A program made the position numbers and the translations under genes. 64,000 nucleotides of DNA, from NCBI RefSeq assembly GCF_047948215.1, contig NC_134460.1:153784305-153848304 (forward strand). Direction: 5' to 3'. The notes under the pieces are model-generated. The model was not told the DNA's origin. It saw nothing but the letters and a program-made list of their open reading frames with translations, and searched no databases. Below, one piece after another: positions 35,378 through 47,696 of the stretch. Position 1 is the stretch's first letter. Every line of letters begins with the position of its first letter. Source of the DNA: Lycorma delicatula. Its lineage: Eukaryota; Arthropoda; Insecta; Hemiptera; Fulgoridae.

Positions 35378-36708
35378 AAGGATGGAGCAGAGGAAATGCA
35401 TGTTTTTCACTACTAAATAACTTTGGTTGTTTTTCTTTTATAGAAAAAAAATTTTACATTAAATAATAATTATTTTTATTTTTTGAAATCAACATAGCTT
35501 AATTAGGTTCAGAAAATAATGTCAGTAAAATGATGTTCTTTGTTGCATATTTGGAGCCTCTCCTCAATGCTGTGCACGGCTTTCTCCAACATCTCATTCA
35601 ACACAGCTTCAATTTCTTTCTTGATGAATGGAAAGTTTTAGGTCTTCGATTGTGTGTGGCCTGTTCATGTACACCCTTAATTTCAAGTAGCCCCACAAAA
35701 AGAAGTCATCAATCAATAGATCGGGAGAGTATGGGGGGCTAAGAAACATCACCAAATTGTGAAATGACAAGTGCAAGACATGCTTGTTGAACCGCTTCAA
35801 TCAATGCTCTAGCCATGTGAGCTGTGGCAGCATCCTGCTGGTATCACATTTCTCTTGTGTTAACTCGATGCCTTTCCAGTTCTGGACGTAGAGGAAGTTG
35901 TTTAACATGTCGATGCATTGCGCTGATATCACTATAACTGCAGTTCTCCCTCTTCAAAAAAGTAAGGACCAATAATTCCTATCTTGGAGATACCACACCA
36001 CACTGTTATTTCTGAACTGTGGAGAAGTTTTTGGTGTAGTTCACATGGGTTCTCTGGCACCAGTACAGACAGTTCTGTACATTAACATAGCCATCCAGAT
36101 GGGAATGAGCTTTGTCACTCATAATTAATTATTAGGGCATTTGCATCTTCCATGATAATGGCATTAATTATACCGCAAAATTCTTTGTGTTGCACAAAAT
36201 CCCTTTCAGTTAGCTGTTGAACCATCATTATTTTGTACGGGTCAAATTTGAGATCACCATGTAAGATGTGATAAGCCATTATTAAAATGCACGACATACC
36301 CAGCACTACAGCCTGTTGCATAGCAGATCGTTCTGAACTAGCAAGAACTGCTCTTCCCATTCTGTCTACTTTTCTGAAGTTCAGACTGAACAGGAAAGAC
36401 CAGGTGGTTTTTTCTTCATCACAGATTACTTCTAAATGCCTCAACCCATCAGAGTATGGTATTTCAATCTGAAACTGCATCTCGATGTTCGACATTAAAA
36501 TTTTGTTGATGAAAAAGACATTGAACTGTGACCTCAGATTCATTGTTTATAAAAAAGAGCTCAACAGCAAACACACGATGTTCTACGCTCCATAGCGACT
36601 GAAACTGCGTAGCTAAGCTGCCTGCTAAAGGTTACTGAAAGTCAATACCCCCACTCACCACTGAGTACTAGCGGTTTAAAAAACATGCATTTCCTCTGCT
36701 CCAACCTG
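35378..36708 (-). mobile_element. IS630/Tc1/mariner-type element (DUF4817-like transposase), near-complete
   Basis: The terminal inverted repeats begin around GGAGCAGAGGAAATGCATGT (35384-35403, and its reverse complement ending at 36702) and match over about 24 bp or slightly more. On the - strand, frame 36115-36543 covers the N-terminal part (QQAVVLGMSCILIMAYHILH, then FDPYKIMMVQQL). It continues through SHLDGYVNVQNCLYWCQ (about 36.07-36.12 kb) and QQDAATAHMARALIEAV (about 35.81 kb). The end is SPPYSPDLLIDDFFLWGYLK (about 35.7 kb), the family's PRSPDLTPxDFFLWGY block. The order and spacing fit transposases of the group often annotated with DUF4817. Frameshifts and stops make it inactive. Length is normal at about 1.33 kb. 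Confidence 0.87.
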
Positions 36709-37599
36709 TTTATTAATCACTACTGAAAATACTTTTATGAGTAATTGCTAAAATTAAGTTTCCATTGTTTAGTTTAAATTATATACTGTAATGCAGTGAC
36801 TTGGAGTAAATCTTTTTAGAATTACAGCTGTTGTATAAACCCGAGACAGTACTAAGTTATTAAGCCAAGAATTATGAAATCATGATAATTCATTTATTGC
36901 ACTTTCTTGTATGACAAAAATTAATCTTTGAATGAAATTTTGAAAATAAAAAAATTTTAATTAAGCAAATAATTAAGTGATATTATTAATTGTTATATTT
37001 CATATTAAAAATGTTCACTTTAAGTTGTTTTTAATTCAGTTTATTTAAATTATAATTGAATATCGTAGAAATTTTTATTCCTGTATTTTCATAATCGAAT
37101 TATGTTTGCTGTATTTCATCTCTATTACTGTTTTAAAGTATATGTGTTAATGCAATTTCAATCTAATCAGTATTAAATGTAGAAACAATTGCAAAATAAT
37201 TATTTTTGTTTGTTGATATTTAATTTACCGTAAAGGGTGATAAATTTACTTTATGTTATTATTAATATTAACTATTTTTACATATGTATCTTGTAATTTA
37301 CATCTCTTTGCATGTTCTCTGAGTGGTAATAATGTCCTGGTTTAATTAATTAATGAAACTGGTTACGCTTTTCAGTTTACCTAAAGAAGACTTACCTTAT
37401 ATCTAAGCGAATGATGATTTGTAATAATAATTTGAACAGTTCAAGTTAGAGATATTATTAGTAAGAAAATATTAATTCTGTAAATTATGTAGTTTTTTAT
37501 TTATTATTTTTATGATCATACAATAAAAACTTGTCTTATTTACTTACTGCACAATACAAAACACAGTTGGTTTATTAAACACATCATGTAATTTTTATG
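36709..37599. other. AT-rich intergenic DNA
   Basis: Nothing supportable is seen here. Confidence 0.6.
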
Positions 37600-37601
37600 T
37601 A

Positions 37602-38516
37602 TGAGAGCGAGTCAAAAATTATTTACTCTTTTCATTGTTAAATGTATTTACACAAAGTTAGTGGTTGAACATGTAGATTAATTTTTTACAAATTCACCAC
37701 CCTTGTCAATGCACTTGGTCCAGTGGTCCACAAACTTGCGTATTCCTTCAAAGAAGGAGGTTTTTGGTTGTTGTAAGACCACTTTTCTACTGCTTCTACA
37801 CGCCATGTCTATGGAAAATCAATGACCTCTCAAAGCATCCTTGAGTGGTCCAAACAAATGAAAGTCAAAGGGAGCAAGATCCAACTTCTAGTTACGGAGG
37901 TTTTCCAATACCTCAAAATTCAACTTGATGGTTTGAATGATGAGGTGAGCTGTGTGCAACATGTTTTGACATGCAACAACACTTTCTTTGACAGAACTTT
38001 ACAGAAGCAAAGTGTGTTGAGGATGATTTGATGGAAAGAACCATGACTGATGTACAAAGACTACACTACCCCGTCGATGGTAATTCTTATTGATGGCTTT
38101 AATTCTCCAGAATCATTTCTCGAGTTTGCTGAATCTTGTCGTCTGTAGGAGCTTGACAGACGTTCTGTTCCCTCTTCATGCTTCACACTTGTCTGGCCAC
38201 TCTTTGATCCATGAAAAAACATTTTATATAATAAAGTACTATCCCTGTATTGTGGTAAAAGACTACAATGAATTTCAACCACTTTCACACCCTCTGAACA
38301 GAGAAATTGACTCGCTGCTCTTTGTTTCTCCTTGGTGCAAATTGCTACCAGGCAGAAGTATTTCACTATATTAGCCAGAAGGCAAATGACGCGATCCAGT
38401 TCAAATTTCGCACAAGTGACCACAGTTGAACTCTAAGCATGCATATACAGAAAATGGTATGACAACCTTGAAAGTGAATTATAGTGAGAGTGTAGATAAT
38501 TTTTGACTTGCTCTCA
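37602..38516 (-). mobile_element. Mariner-family element, internally deleted (915 bp)
   Basis: The ends are TGAGAGCGAGTCAAAAATTA on the left and, read inward from the right, TGAGAGCAAGTCAAAAATTA, with TA on both outer sides (37600-37601 and 38517-38518). The - strand encodes a mariner N-terminus (KQRAASQFLCSEGVKVVEIH at about 38.3 kb) and C-terminus (LAPFDFHLFGPLKDALRGHR near 37.85 kb, then FEGIRKFVDHWTKCIDKGGE near 37.7 kb). The middle of the gene, which should carry the first catalytic aspartate and the WVP motif, is missing, which explains the short length. Stops and shifts occur elsewhere. Different termini from the other mariners here show a separate family. Confidence 0.88.
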
Positions 38517-38518
38517 TA

Positions 38519-41500
38519 TTATGTGTCATCATCTACTACTTGCACTGCATGATCTGTCTCCTTTTGTCCTTTCATAACGTATGTTTTCTTTTTATGTCTA
38601 TACTGTTGATTCTGATCTCTATGAATACATTGCAACTGAGTTCATGTTGTTAACAATTCCTTCTACTGAAATAATAATTTGCCGTTTGTCTTGTGATTTT
38701 TCTATCAAATATTGTAATTCTTTTTAATTTATGATGTAGATTGCAACATTTAATGCATTTTCAGGAAGCTGTCTGCATTTGGTCTGACTAAATAGTTTAT
38801 AGTTCAGTGTACCATATTTCTGAAAAAAAGGTCTCTTTTTAACTTCAGAAAAAAAATTTTGTTATAGCACGAATTTAAGCCCATTGATGCAAAATTGTTA
38901 ATAATTAACATGCTGCTATAATTTGGGTATAATTGCAAGATTCTCAAAAGATTGTGAGCAGGATGGCCGCATCCATCTGATACAGGACTTTTACAGGGGT
39001 GTTTGCTTTGTATTGCAGTTCTTGTGAATAGATCATTGATCCTCACCCCTCATCCTGTTTTTTTATCCTTGGATTCCTTATTCACAATCTTTGATTCTGT
39101 GGATGTAGGTGAGATGTTGAATCTACTGTCAGATCATACTGAAGACCTTTAGGTACATGTGATGTTGGGATCTGTTGACCGAATACATCCTTGATGTAAT
39201 CTGATGGGGGAGTTCCATGTGGATTGGCCTCTGGTCACAGGTACTTTTGTTTCCTTTGCAGTGCTACATAGTAAGTCTGTATGCTAAAGTGGTTATTGAT
39301 TAAGGGCAGGTTCAAAATCTCTTCTACTGCAAATAACATCATATAACTTTATTACAACTCAATCTTTGTTACCTAAATTAATTTTTTATTACCTCAAACT
39401 TGAAATTTCTTCTTTAGTAGATATAAGTTACCGACTCAGTATTAGATTTAAATTTATTATTTAAATTATTTTTATAAAAATTGTGTAGTTATTTTACTGG
39501 TATTAATCAGTGTAAACTTAAAGAATGCTTTAACACTTTTAGTGTGTTTATCATCATTGAACTATTCTGAGAAATGCAAGGTAACATCTGTAGAATCACA
39601 GATACGAATATTTCAGTGATCTGTTTTTAGGATATAATCTCTGCATTTTATCCTACAACTTTTTTCTTTCATTTAACAATCACCTTTATATTGTTTAAAC
39701 AGTATAAGCTAAAAGCTGTCTTCTTATAATGAATTAAGTGAGATACAGTGTTCTGTATGAAAACAGATTTAAAGATTTAAACCAACAAAATAGACCTAAT
39801 GAACAAATAGTTATAAAAATGTTATACAAGTCAAAACCTATCATAACTGGAAAGTACAAGTGTAATTGTTCTTTGGGAAGTATGCTTGTTATTTATACTA
39901 ATATAAAATCAGTGTTTTATGTAAAAACCATTCAAATTTGTATTTAATTATTAAGCAACTTCTTTGAAAAAAAGTTGATTAACATTTCAATTTTTCAAAA
40001 TTTGGTCTTAGTAAATTAGAAATTAGAAATCTACATCTAAATGTATCAGTGGTGTAAGAAATCAACCCAACAATTTTTGTTGACTAAAAAAAAATTTGTA
40101 CATTACTTCACAGATTAGTATCAGAATCGGTCAGTTTTTCATAAGGTCAATAATTGCAAAATGTTGTTTTTTATTTTATTTTCTTATCTTTTTATCTCAT
40201 CTGTTACAATTAACATCAGTGGTAAAACAATAAAATAATACTCATACTTTTATAAAGTACACATGTTAACATGCTGCTTAATTTTATAAAGTATACAGTT
40301 TTATAAGAAAAAAACTTGTCGGTAATGATGTTAAAGTATGGAAATTAATACAATTTACACTATCTTGTTTTACGAAAAAAAATTTATTAAAAATTAAATT
40401 AATGTGTTTCCAGTTGATGCTAATGTTTAGTTAGTGCTTGTATAATATTTTTCAAATAACATTGCCTCATCAGCAGCATATTAGTGAATGTTTATGAACG
40501 TTTCACATTTAGATTATTGTTAATCTGAATAATTCAAGTTTTTACACATTTATTCAAACATTCAATTTAATTATAATATGTATGAAATTAGTAATTATTC
40601 TCACTCGTAGTAGACTGTGATGCCAATTGTATGTAGGCAAATATTATGACCGTGATGCTTATGTATTACATAATCAGGACATTTTTTACCTCTTCCGGTT
40701 GTTTATGTTATATTTTTTAATAGTTGTAATAATACTAATATCTAAGAATGATTGAATATGTAATTATGTATCATTATTATAGTTACCAAGAAGGCTCAAT
40801 ATTTTACTGTTGCTCGTTTGTTATCACAGATGCGCTATTAATGTATTATATAATACATAGAGTATATCTATATATTATTATATGGATATATATCTGTATA
40901 GAATGTATAAAAATATATATTTATTATATTAATTATAACAATTTCGATGGTATATTTTTAAGAATCTGGTTTAGGGATTGTGTGGTATTCAAAAAATGTA
41001 ATTTTCATTCAGGGCTTTACATTATTGAATAATTGCAGATAAATTTAAAAAAAAACTTTATGTAGAATTAAGAAAATGAATCCTAGCCATTGTGTTAAGA
41101 CTTCTGTCACAGCAATAAAGTGTAAAATGAATAAAAACAAATGTTTTTAATAAAGCAACTAACACATTAAAATTGTTCATAATTTTTCTTCTGTTATTTT
41201 ATTGTTTATTTTGATTATTCTTTAACATTAAGAAAATTCTTTTTTTTGTTATGTTTTGTGCTTTCTGTTATCTCAGTTTAATAATTATTTTCAGCTCTAA
41301 GAAAAAGGTTCACACAGAAAGGGTAAATTAGAATGGTGGTTGAAGAGAAATTATTCATGAGGAATTTATACAGATGATTCAGGGAAACCGTAAATTTTTA
41401 AATTTGTGTTGTTAGCCCTGGGCAAGTCAGCATAGAATAACTTACAGACTCCAGCTCATGCCATCTTGCCATTTATTTATTATGTCGAGAGAGTGAGCAA

Positions 41501-41575
41501 TGTGCTTTTGCCATCAAAGTTTTTTTATAAAAGTAATGATTGTGGAGGCTTTGCTTAGAGAATTTCATTGTCAGT
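38519..41575. other. Intergenic DNA, no assigned feature
   Basis: Between 38.5 and 39.3 kb the composition is more mixed than the surroundings and one - frame (38804-39046) reaches 80 codons, but I recognise no motif. From 39.3 kb on it is AT-rich filler with AATAAA-like words. Confidence 0.45.
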
Positions 41576-41579
41576 TTAA

Positions 41580-43145
41580 CACATTAACTGCCTTTTCGGA
41601 CCGATCAGACCATTGTGTGGAAAGTTTAATAAAGTAACCTGTTGGACCAATACTTCCAAAATTACCGGTTTCCATAGCAACGATTGGTATTGCTTCCGAA
41701 GCAATCTTTTGATACATTTTGGTAGAGAATATCTAGCAGAAGAGAATGAACAGCTATGTACTACAGTTACCAATTCATTCCATGACTCGTGTTTCTTGAG
41801 ATATTTGATATTATTTTTATCTTATTTTTACCAATCTGTTTGATCTGTTGTTAATGTTTTCATCATTTTTTTTTATAAAATAAGTTTTTTAATTTACTTA
41901 TTTCAAATGTATACATAAAAAGATGTAAATTAATTTTTATATTAATAAATTAACAATAATAAACAATTATTATAATTTAAAAAAATTGTTATTACAGAAA
42001 AAACTTAAAAGAAATAAACTACACATTTAAAAAATTTAGTACTCATAAAATTTTAGTAATTGTTATGGTTAAAAAAAAAAATAATTTAAATACAGACGTT
42101 GAAATTATAAAAAATTATGATTTTCTAATATCACTCATGTTTTTCCTTTTAAACACGCTTTTAATAGCCATGGCTTATTTGGACATTGTGTGCAGAAAGT
42201 TGAAATTTTTTTTAGAATTGTTAGCTTTGTATAACTTTCTTTTTTGGCCTTACTGTAGCAGATCTTACAATTTTTCCTTATACGTCTTTTGTTTTTTACA
42301 GCGCCCATAAATTCTTCAGTTTCCATTAAAATATGTTGTGATTTTCTCTTCAGTACTCTTACTACTGGTTCTTCTGATATTTCTAGATCATGAACAAGTT
42401 TTTCCTTAAAAGATGTGCTTGACATACATTAATTAGTTCCTTGGTTGTTTTTGTAGGTTAGTCAAGCGTTTATTATTGCAGTGCCAAGAAGAAAGTCTTC
42501 AGCGATTTTGTAGTACCAACTGATATTTTTTCATACCGCACAATTATAAGAAATCATCTGATCTACAACATCGATGCCCATTTTCATTTTATTGTATTCA
42601 CTTACTACCAGAGGTTTTAATACATTCTGGTCCCACCTGCTTTTTGAAGCAATAAAGTATGCTTTGTACAAATCATGTACACTTCCCATTTGTCCAACTA
42701 CTTTCAAACATTGATTCCATCTTCATTTTCAAGTGCGACCATTTCACCTTTTTTGAATTTTTTTGGAAAGGTCTGCTGAAAGTCCCTTTCTGTTTTTGCA
42801 GTGTTCCGACCAAATGAGTTTGTTTTTGCAGCATTATTGTGGCCAGTACCAGTGACATGTAATAATTGTCTGTAAACAAGGTAGTACCAGAGTTAGTGTA
42901 ATCTTTCATTAGCTCTAACGCAAAGAATGAATGTGGTAAAAGCAGAAAATAATAATCGGACCAATGATGCTATTCTGCAACACATCATACCTATACTAAA
43001 AATTTAATTTTTTAATAATTTTAGTTAAAAATTACTTAAATATTAAAATTTTAACAAAATAATGAACAGATAATGGATGTATATGCAGTCGATGTAAATG
43101 GCATTCATATGGAAGACAAAAAAACACTGCATGGCACTTAATGAC
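41580..43145 (-). mobile_element. piggyBac element, N-terminal half deleted, both ends present
   Basis: TTAA sites flank the element (41576-41579 and 43146-43149). The termini match as imperfect inverted repeats: CACATTAACTGCC on the left and, read inward, GTCATTAAGTGCC on the right. The - strand holds the second half of a piggyBac transposase. It runs from SGTTLFTDNYYMSLVLA (about 42.85 kb, with the aspartate of the TDN block) through THLVGTLQKQKG and NENGHRCCRSDDF (the MGGVD-like region, shifted) to the cysteine-rich C-terminus. That C-terminus has RKNCKICYSKAKKES followed by FCTQCPNKPWLLKACLK (42.15-42.25 kb). The first catalytic aspartate and N-terminus are missing. The terminal repeats differ from those of the relic at 11.6-13.8 kb, so this is another lineage. 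Confidence 0.88.
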
Positions 43146-43199
43146 TTAATTTGGGACACCATGATCATGTACCATCAGCACATGCAATTAACACCTGGA

Positions 43200-44180
43200 T
43201 ATGTAATTTTCAGGAAACAGCTTCAGCAATGAAAAAGAAACCTCCAGGGTGTGTGCTGACTCTTTGCATGGCAGACAATAACAAGACCATTCAAACTGCT
43301 GTCTGAAGTAGACCACACTGTTCAATTCATTGTCATGCAGTCGCATAGTTCCAGTGTTCAAAGAATACTTTTGCAGGACTTTACCATCAGTTGTGTGAAC
43401 AAATGGTTGTAAAAATAAACAAGGGCACTGACTTTGTTAACAAACTGTGGATTTTGGATTTAGAATTTCCACTGTAATAGATTTGTTAAATAAAATTCTC
43501 ATTTTTGGGCATAAGATAAGTCTACACAGCCTGTACCATGAACTGCTACTGATGGTGTGCATGTCATCATATGGCATAATAGGCCCTTATTTTTTTGAAA
43601 ATGAGTATGGCCTCCGTAATCAGATCAATACATCACCATGCCGAAAAACTTTTTTACACAAAAACTACAGACATTTCCACAAATTATTAAGACATCACTT
43701 GATTTGAGCAAGATGTATCAAAATCATACATAGCATGAACGTAGATGGCTGTTGTATTCCAAATGTTTGGCAACCATACAATTTTGAAAAATTGTGACAT
43801 TCCATGGCCTCCCAGGTCTCCTGATGTCCAATTTCTTCTTATGGAATCGTCTGAGAAGCAAAGTGTGTAGCACCCAGTCTGCTATTATACACTTTAGTAG
43901 TTTAGTAGCCGGTTGACTACTATACACTTTGCTTAGCAGGTCGACAAAAGAACTAAAAGCCAATATCCAAACAGTAATTGCAGAAATTCTTTTGAAATGT
44001 TGAGTCTAACTGTGTATTTTCACAATAAAATGCAGGAATGTCTATGTAGAGATGGAGCTCACCTGCAAGATGTCATCTTCAAAAAAATAAAATTTGTGAA
44101 GATTCATCCAAAGAGGGAAAGATTTACTCAATTACGAGAATTTAATAACAATACTGAGTTAACGCATAAGTATTACTAAT
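43200..44180 (+). pseudogene. DUF4817-like mariner-type transposase relic
   Basis: Frames on the + strand follow the same protein type as the element at 35.4 kb. They start with PHCSIHCHAVA (about 43.31 kb, the HTH region). SSYGIIGPYFFENEYGL follows (43.56-43.61 kb, a very characteristic VWCGI.S.GIIGPYFFEN-like block), then IPNVWQPYNFEKL (the FQQDGA region, mutated). SPARCHLQKNKICEDSSKEG comes near the end (HLEDIIFKK-like). Stops and frameshifts are frequent. It starts immediately beside the right end of the piggyBac element. I could not define terminal repeats. The copy is separate from 35.4 kb since the preserved residues differ. Confidence 0.75.
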
Positions 44181-44459
44181 TTGAGGACTCAGATGTTGGC
44201 CTCTAATTTTTTTATTCTTAACACTTGAGAAACATTCCCTTAGCCTTGAAGCATACGACACTAATGTGTGATAAGAGTAATATACCACTTGAGGTGCTGA
44301 CGGTAGGTTCTGCACTACTGTATGTACTGATCACTTGTTGCCAAAATTTTCCACTCCACCCACAGCATTTTTTTTCAATTTGATAGGTTGCTTATGCTAA
44401 TTTGAATATTTCATATTGCTGCATATAAATTCAGACAAAAAAGGGACAGATTGTATTTG

Positions 44460-47010
44460 AAAATGTAGGGTTTTTTACAAAGATTATGAAAGTTTGTAAT
44501 CTCAGTTATACAAGAACTCAAAACACTGATGTTAATTTTAATCCAAATTCAACATCTGGAAAAGCACAGCCAGACCAGACCCAATTGCAATCAAACATCC
44601 AAAATAAATTAGGATCTAGTTGTTTTATGTTTACAAGTAGTGAAACCTTTACTGACCCTAACAATGGAGAGATAGTTTTAAGTGAAGTAAGCTCAGGACA
44701 AATTTTGCAGGCATAAAACCAGATCAATTTAAATTTTGTGATTTTGATATAGGCCAATTTGAAAAACTAACTGTAAATCACGATGAAATAAATCAAGCAG
44801 TACTCTGCGGTGCATCTCCTTACCCATCTAACTTTCCTTCAAATGAAGACGGTCATGCTTTTCCTTATTCAGTGCTGGCATTGTGCACTTAAAAATAATG
44901 AAACAATAAACTGGGATTGGCTTGCATGGAGCCAGCATAAAAATAATCTGTTTTGTTCTCCTTATAGGTTGTTTAGTAAACTTTCATTATCAAGCACAAC
45001 AATGTTGGCAAGTACTGGAGGTACTTGCTCCTTGGAGGTATGTAGTTAATAAGTGGAAAAAACTGTATGATAGAATAACACCTTATGAGAATGGTGCTAA
45101 CCATAAAATGTGTTATCTGAAATAGCATAGCTTTGAGGTACGCCTTCACATTTAAACAACTGTAGACATGTGTGAAAATATTATGGGTGAAGCTAATTTT
45201 ACACCCGATATTAGATGTTATGACGTTCTTAGGAAGACAAGGTCTGATGTTTATAGGAGATAGCAACTTCAAACCCATGAAATGGTAACTTTCTGGGAAT
45301 TTTGGAGTTAAATAGTTACAATCCATTGCTAAAGGATCACCTACCTAAGTCAAAAGTCTCAATCAGCTCACAACCAACTTCAAGTACATTATCTGTCTGA
45401 TGGCCAAAATGAGTTTATTCAATGTTGTTCTGACCATATCATACAAGCTATTCTAAAAGAAAGAGAAAATGGTAAATATTACTCTATCATTGTGTGTGCA
45501 ACACCAGACTCGTTACACATAAAACAGACAGGTTTTATTTTGCAATACCTCAATTTATTTGCTAAGGATAAAAGTAGTGTCTTTGAAATTCTTGAACAAT
45601 TTCTTGCCTTTGTTAACTGCAAAAAGACTGAAGAAGCAATAGCAGTACTGATTTAATATAATCTGCCAAAGATCATATTCCATTAAGTGATTGCCATGGT
45701 CAAAGCTATGACAATGACAGTAATATGAGTAGACAGTATAAAGGAGTACAAAGTCAACTTTTGGACAGTCCTCTGTCTCTTTTTTCAGCTTGCGCTTGCC
45801 ATAGTTTGAATCTGTGTGGTGTACAAGCTGAGGATTGCTGTCCTCAGGCAATTTTTTATTTGAAATGTTAAAAAATGCTACAATATATTTAGTTCCAGCC
45901 CTCAGTGATGTGAAGTCCTGCAAAAACACATAGGTTGCACACTCCATAACATATCCTACACAAGATGGTTTTTGAGAATTGAATGTATAAAGCCATTTTC
46001 TAGCCAGTGTGTGGTTATGGCATCAATTTGGTATAAGTTGATTATATAAATAAAGGCAACTTATCGGATGATCTGTAACATTTAAGAAGCAGCTAGGAAA
46101 ATATTTTATAAAAAATGCAACAAGAATTTTACAAGAATGATTAGTATCAACATGGCAACAATCTGTCCTGAAAAATGTAACATCAGGAAAAACTATCTGA
46201 TGTGTCAACTGAAGTAGATTACTCCAGTCCTAAAGAATGTTTCAAACAGAGGGTGTTTTAGTTTTATGTTTTGCTAGACAGTGTGACTGCAAATATAACA
46301 TGTGATACAGCTACCTGAAATATTAACAAAATCTTCAGTTTTTTATGGAAATTTCCAACTCTCTCAAAAGAAGAATTGATTCAAAAACAAACAAAATCAT
46401 GAATACTTTGTTATGATAGATGAACTTATCCACTTGAAATTGATTCAGCCTGCTAACTTAAAAAATGATTTTTCTCCTACAAATGTTTTAAACACTTGGA
46501 AAAACAGAAAGTCAGAAGCATTTTTCTAAACATATGTATTGTTGCTTTTAGGCTGTTATGCACATTGCCAGAAAGGTCCTTCAGCAAGGTTTCAAAAGTG
46601 AACAACTTCCACATTCAACTCAAGATAAATTATAGAGTTTGGGGACTTGTCATGGAACCTTTTCTAGCCAGGTAACTTAACTTTAATGAACTTTTGACAC
46701 GTTTGCCAAGAAAACGCAAGAAAATTAACGTAAATGTTCTAAGAACATTTTACTTAAATACTGATAATGGTCTTTGAGATTTTGGAGATAAAAATATTGT
46801 AGTGATGTGAGAATTAATTTAATTAAAATTTGATTATTATAAAGTTATTTGTGTTTTTCATTTTTTGTTTTTGAATCATTTACCAAATAAGTCTGTCATT
46901 AAAATATTATGAAGGTTCAAATTTAATTACAAAACCTACACTAGTGGTGGTAGGGCCCGTATTGTTTTGTCCCCAGGGCCTGGGATTTCTCTCCAAGGCC
47001 CTGCTGGAAA
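44460..47010 (+). pseudogene. hAT transposase relic of the zf-TTF/DUF4371 (ZMYM-like) type
   Basis: The + strand carries pieces in the expected order. WDWLAWSQHKNNLFCSPYRL (about 44.91-44.97 kb) is the TTF zinc-finger block (W..Y....AFCFPCRLF). KYYSIIVCATPDSLHIKQTG (45.47-45.53 kb) is the KYYSVIFDCTPDxSHxEQ motif of DUF4371. A stretch near 45.7 kb with KAMTMTVI in one frame and QSYDNDSNMS in another matches the GQGYDNGANMSG block. LCTLPERSFSKVSKVN (46.56-46.61 kb) resembles the C-terminal dimerisation block. Stops and shifts are abundant. The GC-rich run at 46936-47003 (GTTTTGTCCCCAGGGCCTGG) looks like the 3' terminal region of such elements. No clear left end. Confidence 0.78.
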
Positions 47011-47694
47011 TAAATGCTTTTAACCATTTTTATTTTTTGTAGAAGATGGTAAGCAGCTAATAGGAATGAAGTGATTTGACCTAGTCAATCTTACTTCAAT
47101 CAGCCTTCTTCTATATCAATTTTTCCATCACCCTGACATGTATATTCACTTTAATGATTCTATCTAAAACACTTCAAAGATTTTTGTTCAATGCCTTGAT
47201 TGGTTGTTACATCACTTCTTTTTACTGAAGCTCTGGTACTTGATTCAATATACTTAAGATTGCTTATGTAACCAGAGAATTTTCAGTGCTTTAGTTCATT
47301 TAATGGCATTAGCAGTGGTTTATCTCAGTCTGAACCAATATTTTAATCGAGCTGCCATGCAGTGCATTAATGTTAACATTTTGGGGTCTATGCTCAACTG
47401 AACTCATTTTTTTCAGTTTAAAAAACAGTCAACTTATTGCACAATCCTGCTGTTAGACATAAGTCTATACTACTTTTAGCCAAATTTAGCTTTCAGTTAA
47501 TTTATATAGCAAAAATAGGAAAATTTATAATTGCATTAAGATTTACATATTTATCAAATGAAAGTTTGGTCCTAAAATAATTTTGTACAAATTTATTTTG
47601 TGAGAAAATGTAAAAATACTAAAAAAAAACAGATCAGCCTTTTCTGGAAGATCAGAATCTTCTAGATTTCAAAATATTTAATTTTGTTTTAAAT
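47011..47694. other. Intergenic DNA, nothing assigned
   Basis: AT-rich sequence between two mobile elements, with no recognised feature. Confidence 0.55.
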
Positions 47695-47696
47695 TA

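Noticed and set aside
38090..38374. 94-codon + strand frame
   Set aside because: Shadow of the mariner N-terminal domain encoded on the - strand.
38804..39046. 80-codon - strand frame in a mixed-composition patch
   Set aside because: No recognised motif, no splice context and no supporting frames next to it; not enough to call a gene.
45555..45947. 130-codon open frame on the - strand
   Set aside because: The opposite strand carries recognisable DUF4371-type hAT motifs at the same place; the - frame has none.
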